Translations under genes and position numbers: made by a program
The notes under the pieces: generated by a model
The model's database searches: none
What the model was told of the DNA's origin: nothing
Seen by the model: the letters and a program-made list of their open reading frames with translations, nothing else
Source of the DNA: Reichenbachiella agariperforans
Lineage (GTDB): Bacteria > Bacteroidota > Bacteroidia > Cytophagales > Cyclobacteriaceae
Length of the DNA: 64,000 nucleotides
Assembly: GCF_900142205.1 (NCBI RefSeq)
Contig: NZ_FRAA01000001.1
Span: forward strand, 712,803-776,802
Direction: 5' to 3'
Part shown: piece by piece, positions 26,212 to 34,998 of the stretch
How the letters are laid out: the number at the start of each line of letters is the position of its first letter
Position numbering within the stretch: the first letter of the stretch is position 1

Positions 26212-28794
26212 TTAAAAATTAAACTTAAGCGTAGCAGTCCATGTTCTTCCTAAACCATAGAATACAGTCGCCCCCGATGCCTGCTGATTACTATCGCTTG
26301 CATCAGAAATATATTCTGTGTCTAATAGGTTATTCACATTACCAATCACTTTAGCATCAATTTTATCGCCGACTTTAAAAGAGTAAACTAAGTTCAAGTC
26401 AACAGTTGAATAATCAGGGGCTTTCCAAGATTGAACAATATCTCCGTTACCATCAGTAATACTATTTGTTCTAGACGTAATACTGTAGTCAGAATATAGA
26501 TTACCGAAATAGTTATAAGCAACACCGAATTTCAATGACTTGATCAGCTCATAACTAAGATTACCAGAAAAAGTAGTTTGAGCAGAGTTTCCAACTTTCA
26601 GATCTTTAATAAATAAACCACTAACAGAAGCACCTTCAACAATATCACCTGTATTTTGATCTCTAACGATTGTAGAATCGACATCACTTGCCCAAACCCA
26701 ATCACCTAATGAAGCCATACCTCTGATTTCTAATCTTGGGGTAGGCTGATAACGAAAATCAACTTCTATACCTTGGTGAAGAGCATCTACACCCAAGATA
26801 TTAGCATATCCCAAGACAGTTGTTTCACCATCTCCTACTGGAACCTCGTCTCCATTTTCATCTAAATCATACAATGGAACTGAAGATGTATAGGCTTTAT
26901 CCAACCAAGAGGTTCTATAAAGGTTCACATTGACATTCAACTGCTCACTTCTATAACCATAGCCAATCTCATAACTCAATACTTTTTCATTTTCAGCATC
27001 TTCATTAATAGTACTAATGTCATTACTTCTTTCGCTATTAAATACTGCATCAAAAATTGGTGCCTTTGAGAAATAACCCAAGTTACCAAATACATTATGG
27101 TGATCTGTCAAATTGAAATTAGCTCCACCTTTCACTTGGTAACCAATAAAATTGTAACTATCTGATTTCTTATCAGTATACATCATCTCATCATGCGCAT
27201 AAGACGTATTGGATAATGATGCATTAACAAAAGCAGTCAATTTATTCAGTTCATATTCTCCCTGGACGAACACACCCTGCCATCCAACTAAACCTTCATA
27301 ATTCTTATTATATTTCCCCCCTGTAGATATTGCAGTTTCCTCTCCTGTCAAGTTATCATCTGACAACACATATTCTGCACCTAACAAATCAGTTACTTCA
27401 TAATAATGAATACCAGTATATTGACGCAGATCGATACCTGCCATCAAGTCTAAATTCTGATTCACTTCTTTAGTATAAGTACTTAACAAGCCGTACCATT
27501 TATGGTTGTTTACTGAAGATGCTATATAGCTACCAGCTTCACCATCTCCATTAACATTTGCGGCAAAGGCAGAGTTATAGTCATACTGACCATTTACGAT
27601 ATCAACAGCATCTCCACCATCTCTACGTCCTCCACCGACACCATACGAGGCATACACAGAAGTCGATAATTCAGAAGTCTCATTTATTGTCCAATAATGA
27701 TTCAATGAAAATTGTGGTTTATGATAATAATTGTAACTTCTATTATAAACCTCTCCATTCAAATACCCCCAATCAGCATTATACTTTAGTCCTTCAGGAT
27801 TTGATTTCCATTCATCTATCTTTTGTTTGGTAGATCTTTGACCATGTGTTTGAGGAGCACCAAACCCAGTTAAACTAATCGTGTGATTTTTACCAATCAT
27901 TTTACTAAGGTTGAAAAAGTAGTTGTATGCTTCGAATTGCAATCCTGTAGCCCAACCTTCACCTGTTGTCTTAGAGGCATAAATAGTAGATGCCCATCCA
28001 TTATCCATTAAGCCTGTAGAAACTGATAATCCGATAGTTTCATACCCATTATTACCGATACCAACGGTCAGTGTTCCTCCTGCCTCAGTATCAGCAGCTT
28101 TAGTGACAATATTGATTGTTCCACCAATAGATGGCACAGCTACCTTTGAAGCCCCTAGACCTCTTTGTACTTGTACATCACTAGCCACTGCCGTTAAACC
28201 TGCCCAGTTAGACCAATAAACGGCTCCATTTTCCATATCATTAACAGGAATACCGTTAATCATAACCGCAACGTTCTCCGATTCAAACCCTCGGATATTA
28301 ATCCTTGCATCTCCAAATCCACCCCCTTGCTTTGTAGCATAAACTCCTGGAGTAGACTTTAGCAACTCAGGGAACTCTTGATTACTGGCGGTCTCTTCTA
28401 TTTGCAATGAAGATAATCTAGAAACAGCTACAGGAGTTTTTCTATCAACAGCTACAGATGCAAGAACCATTACTTCTTCCAATCCAACAGAAGAAGATTT
28501 AAGTTCTACTGGATCGATTGTCAATGATGAACTGTTCAGCTCAATCGTTTTCGTCTGCTCTGTATACCCCACAAAGTTGAACAGCAAAGTGTAAGTACCG
28601 TAATCTAAATTGTTTAGAACGTAGTTCCCTTCAACATCTGCTACAGCACCAATACTGGTACCTTGAATCGTGACCGTAGCACCTATCAATGCTTCGCCTG
28701 ATTCCTTGTCTATCATCTGGCCCTTAATGCCCCCTGTTTGAGCCCAAGCTGTCATGGACGATAAACATAAAAGTAGTAAAAGTGTTTTCCTCAT
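26212..28794 (-). CDS. TonB-dependent outer-membrane receptor
   Basis: 860 residues. Signal peptide (1-18, TAWA-Q) then a carboxypeptidase-like regulatory domain (about 22-95; GGIKGQMIDKESGEALIGATV). The TonB-box region VGLEEVMVLAS is followed by a plug (QEFPELLKSTPGVYATKQGG, INIRGFESENVAVMINGIP) and a 22-strand-type barrel ending in WTATLKFNF. It is not a SusC type and has no STN domain. First gene of a three-gene minus-strand unit with a surface lipoprotein and a secreted nuclease, which points to nucleic acid or nucleotide-phosphate uptake. That substrate is an inference from context only. Confidence 0.93.
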   Translation of the reverse strand: MRKTLLLLLCLSSMTAWAQTGGIKGQMIDKESGEALIGATVTIQGTSIGAVADVEGNYVLNNLDYGTYTLLFNFVGYTEQTKTIELNSSSLTIDPVELKSSSVGLEEVMVLASVAVDRKTPVAVSRLSSLQIEETASNQEFPELLKSTPGVYATKQGGGFGDARINIRGFESENVAVMINGIPVNDMENGAVYWSNWAGLTAVASDVQVQRGLGASKVAVPSIGGTINIVTKAADTEAGGTLTVGIGNNGYETIGLSVSTGLMDNGWASTIYASKTTGEGWATGLQFEAYNYFFNLSKMIGKNHTISLTGFGAPQTHGQRSTKQKIDEWKSNPEGLKYNADWGYLNGEVYNRSYNYYHKPQFSLNHYWTINETSELSTSVYASYGVGGGRRDGGDAVDIVNGQYDYNSAFAANVNGDGEAGSYIASSVNNHKWYGLLSTYTKEVNQNLDLMAGIDLRQYTGIHYYEVTDLLGAEYVLSDDNLTGEETAISTGGKYNKNYEGLVGWQGVFVQGEYELNKLTAFVNASLSNTSYAHDEMMYTDKKSDSYNFIGYQVKGGANFNLTDHHNVFGNLGYFSKAPIFDAVFNSERSNDISTINEDAENEKVLSYEIGYGYRSEQLNVNVNLYRTSWLDKAYTSSVPLYDLDENGDEVPVGDGETTVLGYANILGVDALHQGIEVDFRYQPTPRLEIRGMASLGDWVWASDVDSTIVRDQNTGDIVEGASVSGLFIKDLKVGNSAQTTFSGNLSYELIKSLKFGVAYNYFGNLYSDYSITSRTNSITDGNGDIVQSWKAPDYSTVDLNLVYSFKVGDKIDAKVIGNVNNLLDTEYISDASDSNQQASGATVFYGLGRTWTATLKFNF

Positions 28795-28930
28795 AATTTT
28801 TGAATAGTTGTAAATAGTTTAATTGTCCGCAATTTAGCACTTTCTCTTTCGCTGATTGATCACATTTAAGCCCTAATCACACTTGACCGCAATTTTACAG
28901 ACACTAACCTGATAAAACGCAACCACTAGA

Positions 28931-28977
28931 TTAAGTACTTGTTAACATTCTCTCTCTAACAATTAACAAGTACTTAA
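28931..28977. promoter_or_regulatory. 15-bp perfect inverted repeat in a divergent promoter region
   Basis: TTAAGTACTTGTTAA (28931-28945) is matched exactly by TTAACAAGTACTTAA (28963-28977) over a 17-base spacer. It lies between the divergent TonB receptor (start 28794) and the gene starting at 29034. It ends 24 bp before a TATTTTTG -7-like element (29002-29009). It looks like an operator for a dimeric regulator. Confidence 0.6.
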
Positions 28978-29033
28978 CTTTTAATTCGTCTAGGGTATGT
29001 GTATTTTTGGGACGCTAAACAGTTGATCAAAAA

Positions 29034-29585
29034 GTGTATTACATCATAACAGACGAACTCCTCCAACAAAGCTTCGAAAAAGATAAGAATGTCATTCTAA
29101 AAGCTGCTCAAGAAGTGCACTTTGACGAGTTGGCGAACTTGATCATCAAGAAAACTATCGAGAAGTATGGGGCACTGTTCAACCCTCTAGGATTAGTAGA
29201 CGACACTTTCCAAAAGATCATCGACTACAACTATCACAACACGACAGAAATCAAAGGAATCTACGACAACCTCTGTGTCACCTATAGATATAAGAACTGT
29301 GACAACCAATTGGAGATCATCTGGGATGGAACTAGTCAGGAAGAGAAATATGCTACCGAGTGGACAGAGACGCTACTAAGCTGGATAGATGATTTAACCT
29401 ATAACCCCTCATTCGTCAAAGCTATACTACAACTGACCGTATTCAATGATGGCAGTAGAAATCTAACCTTTGTTAGAAACGCCATTAAGGCAATCATCAA
29501 TGATCACTTTGAAATCAAAATATTGACGAGAAAAGGCGTGAAAAAAGTAGTGGTTTATCAGAAGAAACTAAAGAAGGCTTCTTAA
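29034..29585 (+). CDS. Uncharacterised cytoplasmic protein
   Basis: 183 residues starting at a GTG at 29034. An in-frame stop lies 15 bases upstream and no ATG is available near, so GTG is the likely start. A TATTTTTG promoter element sits 25 bp before it. There is no signal peptide or membrane helix. The N-terminal half is helical (DELLQQSFEKDKNVILKAAQEVHFDELANLIIKK), and the middle has strands with aromatic residues (GIYDNLCVTYRYKN). It ends with a basic tail (KKVVVYQKKLKKAS). I do not recognise the family. The gene is convergent with the acylphosphatase, 3 bp apart. Confidence 0.75.
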   Translation: MYYIITDELLQQSFEKDKNVILKAAQEVHFDELANLIIKKTIEKYGALFNPLGLVDDTFQKIIDYNYHNTTEIKGIYDNLCVTYRYKNCDNQLEIIWDGTSQEEKYATEWTETLLSWIDDLTYNPSFVKAILQLTVFNDGSRNLTFVRNAIKAIINDHFEIKILTRKGVKKVVVYQKKLKKAS

Positions 29586-29588
29586 ACC

Positions 29589-29870
29589 TCAGTATATAAT
29601 CTCAAAACCGTTGTAAGAAGGATCATAGGCAATCTGCTTGGTCAATACTTCGTTTACTTCTGCCAAGTCGGATCCTGTATCACACCACGCAACCAACTGC
29701 TCTATTGAAGAGTCTTCCCCATGTGCCTCGATCTCTACACGACCATCAGCCAGGTTTTTAACCCACCCCCTAATACCTAGAGAGATTGCGACTTCTAAAG
29801 TGGAAGCTCTAAAAAACACCCCCTGAACTTTGCCAGATACGAGGATTGATTTACCTATTTGCATAACCAT
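29589..29870 (-). CDS. acyP: Acylphosphatase
   Basis: 93 residues, normal size. The phosphate-binding loop VSGKVQGVFFRAST supplies the catalytic Arg, and GWVKNLADGRVEIEAHG supplies the catalytic Asn; both family signatures are complete. The enzyme hydrolyses acyl phosphates such as carbamoyl or 1,3-bisphosphoglycerate-type substrates in the cytoplasm. It follows the small exported protein gene by 19 bp and may be cotranscribed with it. A second in-frame ATG at 29864 is equally possible as start. Confidence 0.96.
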   Translation of the reverse strand: MVMQIGKSILVSGKVQGVFFRASTLEVAISLGIRGWVKNLADGRVEIEAHGEDSSIEQLVAWCDTGSDLAEVNEVLTKQIAYDPSYNGFEIIY

Positions 29871-29889
29871 AACTGTTTACTATCTGTAA

Positions 29890-30234
29890 TCAATGGACGA
29901 TCCCACATTCCTTGCACATTTTTCTTTTTCCGATAGGCCGCTTTTTGGGTGGTCTTTTATGCCCAAAGTAAGAAGGGTCAGAATACTGAGGCTTCTCCAT
30001 TTCTTTGGCTTGTTTCTTATACTTCTTTCTGTTCTTCTTCATCAGCTCCTCGTACTCTTCGAGTGCTTGATCCTCTCTTCTCCTAAAAGCTTTTTTGGAA
30101 GCCTTCTTTCGGTTAGAGAACTGAGCCTCGGACGATGACCTAGAGTTATCCTCTGAGTCACGTGACGTTTGGGCTTTCGCCTCCATTGACATTAAGAGCA
30201 GCAACACTATTCCAGTCGAAATCAGTAAACGCAT
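29890..30234 (-). CDS. Small exported, highly basic protein
   Basis: 114 residues with a signal peptide (1-21, cleavage at AKAQ) and a mature part dominated by Lys, Arg and Glu, with a likely charged helix (RRREDQALEEYEELMKKNRKK). The C-terminus carries MCKECGIVH, a CxxC pair plus His that might bind metal or form a disulfide. No named family recognised. It lies upstream of acyP on the same strand. Low-complexity charge makes function hard to infer. Confidence 0.65.
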   Translation of the reverse strand: MRLLISTGIVLLLLMSMEAKAQTSRDSEDNSRSSSEAQFSNRKKASKKAFRRREDQALEEYEELMKKNRKKYKKQAKEMEKPQYSDPSYFGHKRPPKKRPIGKRKMCKECGIVH

Positions 30235-30420
30235 ATCCTGTAGTTTTTATCCCAGCAAAGTAACAAAAATTAGACCTATTCTCACGGCTCTCTCATTTAG
30301 GTTTTGGAAGTAAGGCTAATGACAGACACTCTACCTTATACTAACGATCCATTTCTCTTTATTCCCAAACACACTATACTTGCCTACTCAATCTTCAAAC
30401 TCTAACACACTACTTAATAC

Positions 30421-31320
30421 ATGAAACCTACACTATTGATACTGGCTGCCGGTAGAGGCAGTAGATTTGGCGGAGCTAAGCAAGTCACCCCTATGGGGCC
30501 AAGTGGAGAGACGATCATGGAGTATAGCATCTATGACGCCCTCAACAATGGGTTTGACCAAGTCGTACTGGTCATCAACAAGGATGTGGAACAAGAAACC
30601 ATGAACTTGATAGAAAACATACCCGACCTCCAAACACGTATTTCCTATGCCTATCAAGACTTATACATAGACATGATTCCACACCATGTGCAATCTGCCC
30701 GTACCAAACCATGGGGAACTGCACATGCGATCATGAGTGCTGGTGATTATATCAAAGGGAATTTTGCGATGATCAATGCGGACGACTACTATGGTGCAGA
30801 TGCTTTCAAAACCATGGCTGAGTTCCTCCAGACTCATCAAGAAAATCAACAGTACAGCATGGTAGGTTATGACCTACACAACACGCTATCGCTTAATGGC
30901 ACAGTATCGCGAGGCATCTCCATCAGTGACCAAGAAGGCAAACTGGCCTCAATCAAAGAAACCCATGGGATACATGAAAAAGACGGAAAAATAGTCGCGC
31001 AAGCTGAGGACGGTTCAGAATTCGAAATCACCGAAGGCTTGGCTTCTATGAACTTCTGGGGATTTCAAAACAATCTATTTGAAGAAATGAAAAACCAATT
31101 TGAGACCTTCCTGCATGAGACCAATGACCTCACCAAAGATGAGTTTCAGATTCCTACTGTCATCGATCAGATGATCAAAAAAGGAATGATAGAAGTGTCC
31201 GTACTGCACTCATCAGCCAAATGGTTTGGTGTGACCTACAAAGAGGATAAAGATTTTGCTGCATCATCCATCCAACAGTATGTCAAAGAAGGCTACTACC
31301 CTTCTCCACTTTGGGGGTAA
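30421..31320 (+). CDS. Nucleotidyltransferase (sugar-phosphate nucleotidylyltransferase type)
   Basis: 299 residues. The N-terminal signature LAAGRGSRFGGAKQVTPMGPSGETIMEYSIYDA is the nucleotide-binding loop of the GlmU/RmlA-type NTP_transferase fold, and MINADDYYGADAF is the metal-binding Asp pair. It lacks a left-handed beta-helix domain, so it is a one-domain enzyme that transfers a nucleotide to a phosphorylated small molecule. Proteins of this size are common in Bacteroidota next to sugar-kinase genes, but no kinase is adjacent here. Monocistronic, with a hairpin terminator downstream. Confidence 0.85.
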   Translation: MKPTLLILAAGRGSRFGGAKQVTPMGPSGETIMEYSIYDALNNGFDQVVLVINKDVEQETMNLIENIPDLQTRISYAYQDLYIDMIPHHVQSARTKPWGTAHAIMSAGDYIKGNFAMINADDYYGADAFKTMAEFLQTHQENQQYSMVGYDLHNTLSLNGTVSRGISISDQEGKLASIKETHGIHEKDGKIVAQAEDGSEFEITEGLASMNFWGFQNNLFEEMKNQFETFLHETNDLTKDEFQIPTVIDQMIKKGMIEVSVLHSSAKWFGVTYKEDKDFAASSIQQYVKEGYYPSPLWG

Positions 31321-31325
31321 TAAAA

Positions 31326-31378
31326 AATGGTTATCTATTCTTTCAGAATTTCTATACTGATGAGGGTAGATAACCATT
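31326..31378. terminator. Bidirectional hairpin terminator between convergent genes
   Basis: AATGGTTATCTA (31326-31337) pairs perfectly with TAGATAACCATT (31367-31378), with a 29-base loop. An A-run precedes the stem, and a T-rich tract (CTATTTTTTCT) follows, so it can serve both the nucleotidyltransferase (plus) and the outer-membrane protein gene (minus). Confidence 0.7.
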
Positions 31379-31418
31379 CTATTTTTTCTATTGACGAAAG
31401 GTCGTGCGAGCGAAGCGG

Positions 31419-32228
31419 TTAAAACCGCCCGATTTTCATAGTCAAAGTATAATTCAACTCGTCGAACTCATCATTGGCAGTACCTATCAATCTCAAGTCC
31501 TGCGTAAAACGCTTGGATACTGCAAAATTGAGTCTAAAACATCTGGCCAAGTTTAACTCTACAGCAGCTCCAGGCTCTACATACCAAAACACATCCTGAT
31601 CGACAATCTCTGAACTCTCTCCACTATAGACACTAGGCACATACCCGAGCCAACCTGCTCCCGCTGACACAGGAAATGTCAAATGAATGACCTGATTAGA
31701 GAACAGAATAGGTTCTAAGAGAAAACCTCCATAGCCACCTAACAAAGACAGATCATCCATAGCCAAACTAGGCAGATCATCATATTCATTGGTCGGAATC
31801 ACTCCCCAAAGATCCACTCCGAATGCCAACGCACGATTGATCACCCAAGCTCCGCGAGCACCTGCCATGGTGAGTGACTCGTCGTTGAACGAAGATATTT
31901 TGATCCCCAATGCTCCATATCCACCTCCATGATGTCCTGATCCAGATATGGTTCTGATATCACTATGTTTTTTCTCTTTTGGTTTTGCAGGTTGTGGTTC
32001 GGGTTCACTTACTGGCTGAGGCTGAGGATCCACTGCTTGATAGTACTTGACTACTATAGCGTCCTGCTTGCTCGAGTCTCGGTTCAAAGTGTCCACAGAT
32101 ACCACCACGGCATCAGGCAGAGGTTCTTCTACCGCTACTGTATCAGTAGTGATTTGCTGAAAAGCAAAAACAGGAAAAGATAAAAAGACTAAAAGAGCAA
32201 GCGTTGCTACGGAATAATAATTTTTCAT
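31419..32228 (-). CDS. Putative outer-membrane beta-barrel protein
   Basis: 269 residues. Signal peptide (1-22, ending PVFA-F). The stretch to about residue 90 is Pro/Glu/Val-rich and looks disordered (QPQPVSEPEPQPAKPKEKK), like a periplasmic spacer. The remaining 170 residues alternate as in small beta-barrels (GHHGGGYGALGIKISSFND ... LRLIGTANDEF) and end in LTMKIGRF with a C-terminal Phe, the usual outer-membrane insertion signal. Family not named with confidence. Transcribed alone, opposite to the SRP RNA. Confidence 0.7.
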   Translation of the reverse strand: MKNYYSVATLALLVFLSFPVFAFQQITTDTVAVEEPLPDAVVVSVDTLNRDSSKQDAIVVKYYQAVDPQPQPVSEPEPQPAKPKEKKHSDIRTISGSGHHGGGYGALGIKISSFNDESLTMAGARGAWVINRALAFGVDLWGVIPTNEYDDLPSLAMDDLSLLGGYGGFLLEPILFSNQVIHLTFPVSAGAGWLGYVPSVYSGESSEIVDQDVFWYVEPGAAVELNLARCFRLNFAVSKRFTQDLRLIGTANDEFDELNYTLTMKIGRF

Positions 32229-32346
32229 TAGATAGATTTTTTTGGCTAAAATCAGGGTAAAGACATCTCTCCAACGAATAGGTTTCCAGTCTTCGTACTA
32301 TTTTATATTTTTTCTCTAGAATATTAGTAAACTGAAAAAACTCGAC

Positions 32347-32354
32347 TAGTTTTG
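32347..32354 (+). promoter_or_regulatory. -7 element of the SRP RNA promoter
   Basis: TAGTTTTG fits the Bacteroidota -7 consensus TAnnTTTG and lies 5 bp before the predicted 5' end of the SRP RNA. A matching -33 TTG is not clear. Confidence 0.5.
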
Positions 32355-32358
32355 CAGC

Positions 32359-32450
32359 GGCAAATCGATACGACCAGCTCCTGTCGAACTCCCCCAGGGC
32401 CGGAAGGCAGCAAGGGTAGATAGTCGTAGCGGTGCGATGTTGGTTTGCCA
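32359..32450 (+). ncRNA. ffs: Signal recognition particle RNA, small bacterial type
   Basis: The conserved domain IV is intact: GGCCGGAAGGCAGCAAGGG with the GGAA tetraloop and the asymmetric A-rich internal loop that binds Ffh. The 5' end GGCAAATCG pairs with the 3' end GGTTTGCC, closing a single elongated hairpin of about 92 bases. A T-rich tract (TTTTTCTTTTC) follows as terminator. It directs signal-peptide-bearing ribosomes to the membrane together with Ffh. The next gene begins 38 bp later. Confidence 0.95.
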
Positions 32451-32488
32451 TTTTTCTTTTCTTTCAGATTACACCCCTTCCTTCTGAA

Positions 32489-32692
32489 ATGCACATCATC
32501 AAAATCAAAGGCAAAGCAAAAATCCCAGATTATATCCAACTGAGAGATGATGATTTTGTACTAATTGCCTATTTTCGTGCAGATCGTCCACTCAAAAAAT
32601 TAGAGAAATACGGACTAGAAGGTAAGGAAAACGAATTACAGAAAATCATCGAACACCTCCCCTTCGGAAAGATTCAACCTTTAAACATCTAA
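32489..32692 (+). CDS. Small conserved-looking protein between the SRP RNA and an ftsE-like gene
   Basis: 67 residues from the ATG at 32489 (MHIIKIKGKAKIPDYIQLRDD). The open frame extends upstream to 32432, but that part overlaps the 3' end of the SRP RNA and is not plausible. No signal peptide; the protein alternates strand and helix (FVLIAYFRADRPLKKLEKYG). The stop codon lies 3 bp before the ftsE-like ATG, so the two are cotranscribed. The family is not recognised. Confidence 0.7.
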   Translation: MHIIKIKGKAKIPDYIQLRDDDFVLIAYFRADRPLKKLEKYGLEGKENELQKIIEHLPFGKIQPLNI

Positions 32693-32695
32693 TGC

Positions 32696-33406
32696 ATGGA
32701 ACTCAATAGTCGCCCAGTTGTAGAAGTCAGTGAAACCGACATTTATCAAGAAAGCCACACCGTGCTCAGCGACATTAGTTTCAAAATAGAAAAAGGGGAA
32801 TTTGTGTACCTAATCGGACGAACAGGTAGTGGTAAGTCATCTCTACTCAAAACCCTCTATGCTGACCTTGCTTTCCACAAAGGAGCCATCGAAGTAGCAG
32901 GGTATGACTTGACCAAAATCAAGAGTAAAAACATCCCCTATCTCCGTCGAAAAATCGGCATTATCTTCCAGGACTTCCAGTTGTTTCCAGATCGTACAGT
33001 TACTGAGAATCTAACTTTCGTCATGAGGGCCACTGGATGGAAAGACAGAACAAAAATGAAAGGTAGGCTGGCTGAAGTTTTGATGCGGGTCGGTCTCGGT
33101 GCTGCGGCAGAAAAAATGCCTCACCAGCTATCAGGAGGAGAACAACAACGGGTAGTAATCGCCAGAGCCCTGATCAACGAACCCTTGATCCTATTTGCGG
33201 ATGAGCCTACCGGAAACCTAGACCCAGAAGTATCTAGCGGTATATTCGGTCTATTCAAGGAAATAAACCGAAGTGGAACATCTGTCCTCATGGCTACTCA
33301 CAATCACAAATTCATCGAAGATCACCCTGCTCGTGTGTTGAAGTGTGACGAAGGAAAACTACTCGACTCTGCTGAGCATGAGTTCGAACTTAGCGGACAT
33401 TATTAG
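32696..33406 (+). CDS. ftsE: FtsE-like ABC transporter ATP-binding protein
   Basis: 236 residues. Walker A GRTGSGKS (41-48), Q-loop [12 protein letters not shown], signature LSGGEQQRV, Walker [16 protein letters not shown] and switch His in MATHNHKF are all intact. The length, the FQ.F.L dipeptide region and the TENL motif fit FtsE, the ATPase that with FtsX controls cell-wall hydrolases at the division site. No ftsX gene is adjacent, so the partner must be elsewhere. The upstream 67-residue gene is in the same operon. A LolD-type role is the main alternative. Confidence 0.85.
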   Translation: MELNSRPVVEVSETDIYQESHTVLSDISFKIEKGEFVYLIGRTGSGKSSLLKTLYADLAFHKGAIEVAGYDLTKIKSKNIPYLRRKIGIIFQDFQLFPDRTVTENLTFVMRATGWKDRTKMKGRLAEVLMRVGLGAAAEKMPHQLSGGEQQRVVIARALINEPLILFADEPTGNLDPEVSSGIFGLFKEINRSGTSVLMATHNHKFIEDHPARVLKCDEGKLLDSAEHEFELSGHY

Positions 33407-33413
33407 TCCCCCC

Positions 33414-34463
33414 TTAGTCTACTTCTATATTTCCATAGCTGTTGGATAGCGTCACCACTCCCCCTTTTCCATTCCCTATTTTACCACGATACTCAGCCTT
33501 ATTATCTGAGTTATTTCTATAATTGAGAGAAATCAGTGCGTTGGAATAGTCTATATCTCCATACTTGACGAAAGCCTCAAAACTACCATTAGCTCCCTCC
33601 TCGAACTCCAGTTCTATACTACTAAATTTACTCTGTACATTTACTTTCTTGAAGCTCTTAGCAATCTTTTCTATTTGGAAACTTGGCACATAAGCGGCCT
33701 CCATATCCAGTTCTATCCCTACATAACCCACTCGCAGATCGGAATACCCTATATAGCCCTTAATACCATTTACTTGATCGATCTCGAGCTGACCATACTT
33801 ACTCACCAATTCCATCGTCTTCACACGGCCTATTCCCACCTCACTAAACCCTTGCTCAAATTTCACAATCCCTAGTTGTTCGAAATTTACTTCTGAATAC
33901 TTTACCTCTATATTACCTGTTTTGACATATTCAAAATTTCCTTCTCCAAATGATACTTTTATATCACTTTCACCATTGAGTCGCTCAGCTTTGATATTAC
34001 CATAAGAGATACGCAATTTCGCATCACCATCGAGATTCGCCAGATATGCATCACCAAAACTATTTTTAAGATCGAGAGGGTTCACCTTAGGCATACTCAC
34101 TGTATAATTTATTTCAAAATCCTCATTGTTTCGATTGTTAATATTCCCTTCTATATCTGTTTTGAACGCTATAACGCTACCACTCTCGGAGATGTCCACG
34201 TTGATCCTATCGAGGAGTTCCATCGCACGTTCGTCTGTCTTGCGTCTAGCAATCACCTCTACCAATACATCGATCTCTTGTCCCTCGGTCGTATTGATAT
34301 GAACTCTACCAAAACTGTTCTCGATTTTGAGTTGCACAAATGACTTGACCTCATACACTTTGTGTACACTTTTCTTTTTCTCAACATTACTTTTGGCCAT
34401 CACTGGCAGCACTATTACAGTGAGTAATAGACCAAAAAATGTATTATATATTAATTGCTTCAT
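33414..34463 (-). CDS. Exported DUF4097-like repetitive beta-strand protein
   Basis: 349 residues with a signal peptide (1-23, ending VMA-K). The mature part is a chain of short beta-strands with recurring SFG, YG and YSE/YSD steps (ENSFGRVHI, KNSFGDAYLAN, SYGNIKAE, SFGEGNFEYV, SKYGQLEID, SNSYGNIEVD), which implies a right-handed beta-solenoid of the DUF4097/DUF2807 adhesin-like type. Its start overlaps the end of the anti-sigma-like gene by 20 bp. It is therefore a regulated output or sensor of the sigma system. Function unknown. Confidence 0.8.
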   Translation of the reverse strand: MKQLIYNTFFGLLLTVIVLPVMAKSNVEKKKSVHKVYEVKSFVQLKIENSFGRVHINTTEGQEIDVLVEVIARRKTDERAMELLDRINVDISESGSVIAFKTDIEGNINNRNNEDFEINYTVSMPKVNPLDLKNSFGDAYLANLDGDAKLRISYGNIKAERLNGESDIKVSFGEGNFEYVKTGNIEVKYSEVNFEQLGIVKFEQGFSEVGIGRVKTMELVSKYGQLEIDQVNGIKGYIGYSDLRVGYVGIELDMEAAYVPSFQIEKIAKSFKKVNVQSKFSSIELEFEEGANGSFEAFVKYGDIDYSNALISLNYRNNSDNKAEYRGKIGNGKGGVVTLSNSYGNIEVD

Positions 34464-34998
34464 TTTCTTCGTATTTGATTAATTGATCCAAAATCTTCAA
34501 TTGCTTATTTAGAATTTCGACTCTCAGCTGAAGGTTGCGAATCATCGCATTGATCACTTTTTCATTATTCTGATTCTGTGCCAGATCCATTTTCAGTTCT
34601 TGGTACATCTGATCCAAATCATCCAAATCATGCAGCAATTGATCATCAACTATATCAGTCTGCTTCATGACTATTATTATTTCTGCTCGGCGCTCAGCGA
34701 TGAGTTGTGAATAGTAACGCTCGACACGCTCAATATCCTCTGACGGTTCCTCTTCCACCGCTACTATCTCCTCTGAAACACCACTTGTCCAATAACGTTC
34801 AGACAGCAACCCTATGCTCAGACAGACGAATACCACCGCTGCGACTTTCCAAAGCCACATATAGCGGTCAGACTGCTTTGACTTAATCTCAGAACCATCC
34901 AGTTTACCCGCTATCCCTCTCCATAAAGCCTCACTCGGCTCCAAGTCATCAAACTCGTCGCGTTGCTCTCGAATAAAATCTTCTAGCTTATCTTTCAT
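34444..34998 (-). CDS. Membrane-bound putative anti-sigma factor
   Basis: 184 residues from the ATG at 34998, which overlaps the end of the sigma gene by 11 bases; the open frame starts further upstream at 35025. N-terminal acidic cytoplasmic part (MKDKLEDFIREQRDEFDDLEPSEALW), one membrane helix (about residues 46-66, WLWKVAAVVFVCLSIGLL), then a periplasmic coiled-coil region (about 90-180) rich in Leu, Gln and Asn. This layout and its position between an ECF sigma factor and an exported protein support an anti-sigma role. There is no FecR domain. Confidence 0.75.
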   Translation of the reverse strand: MKDKLEDFIREQRDEFDDLEPSEALWRGIAGKLDGSEIKSKQSDRYMWLWKVAAVVFVCLSIGLLSERYWTSGVSEEIVAVEEEPSEDIERVERYYSQLIAERRAEIIIVMKQTDIVDDQLLHDLDDLDQMYQELKMDLAQNQNNEKVINAMIRNLQLRVEILNKQLKILDQLIKYEENEAINI

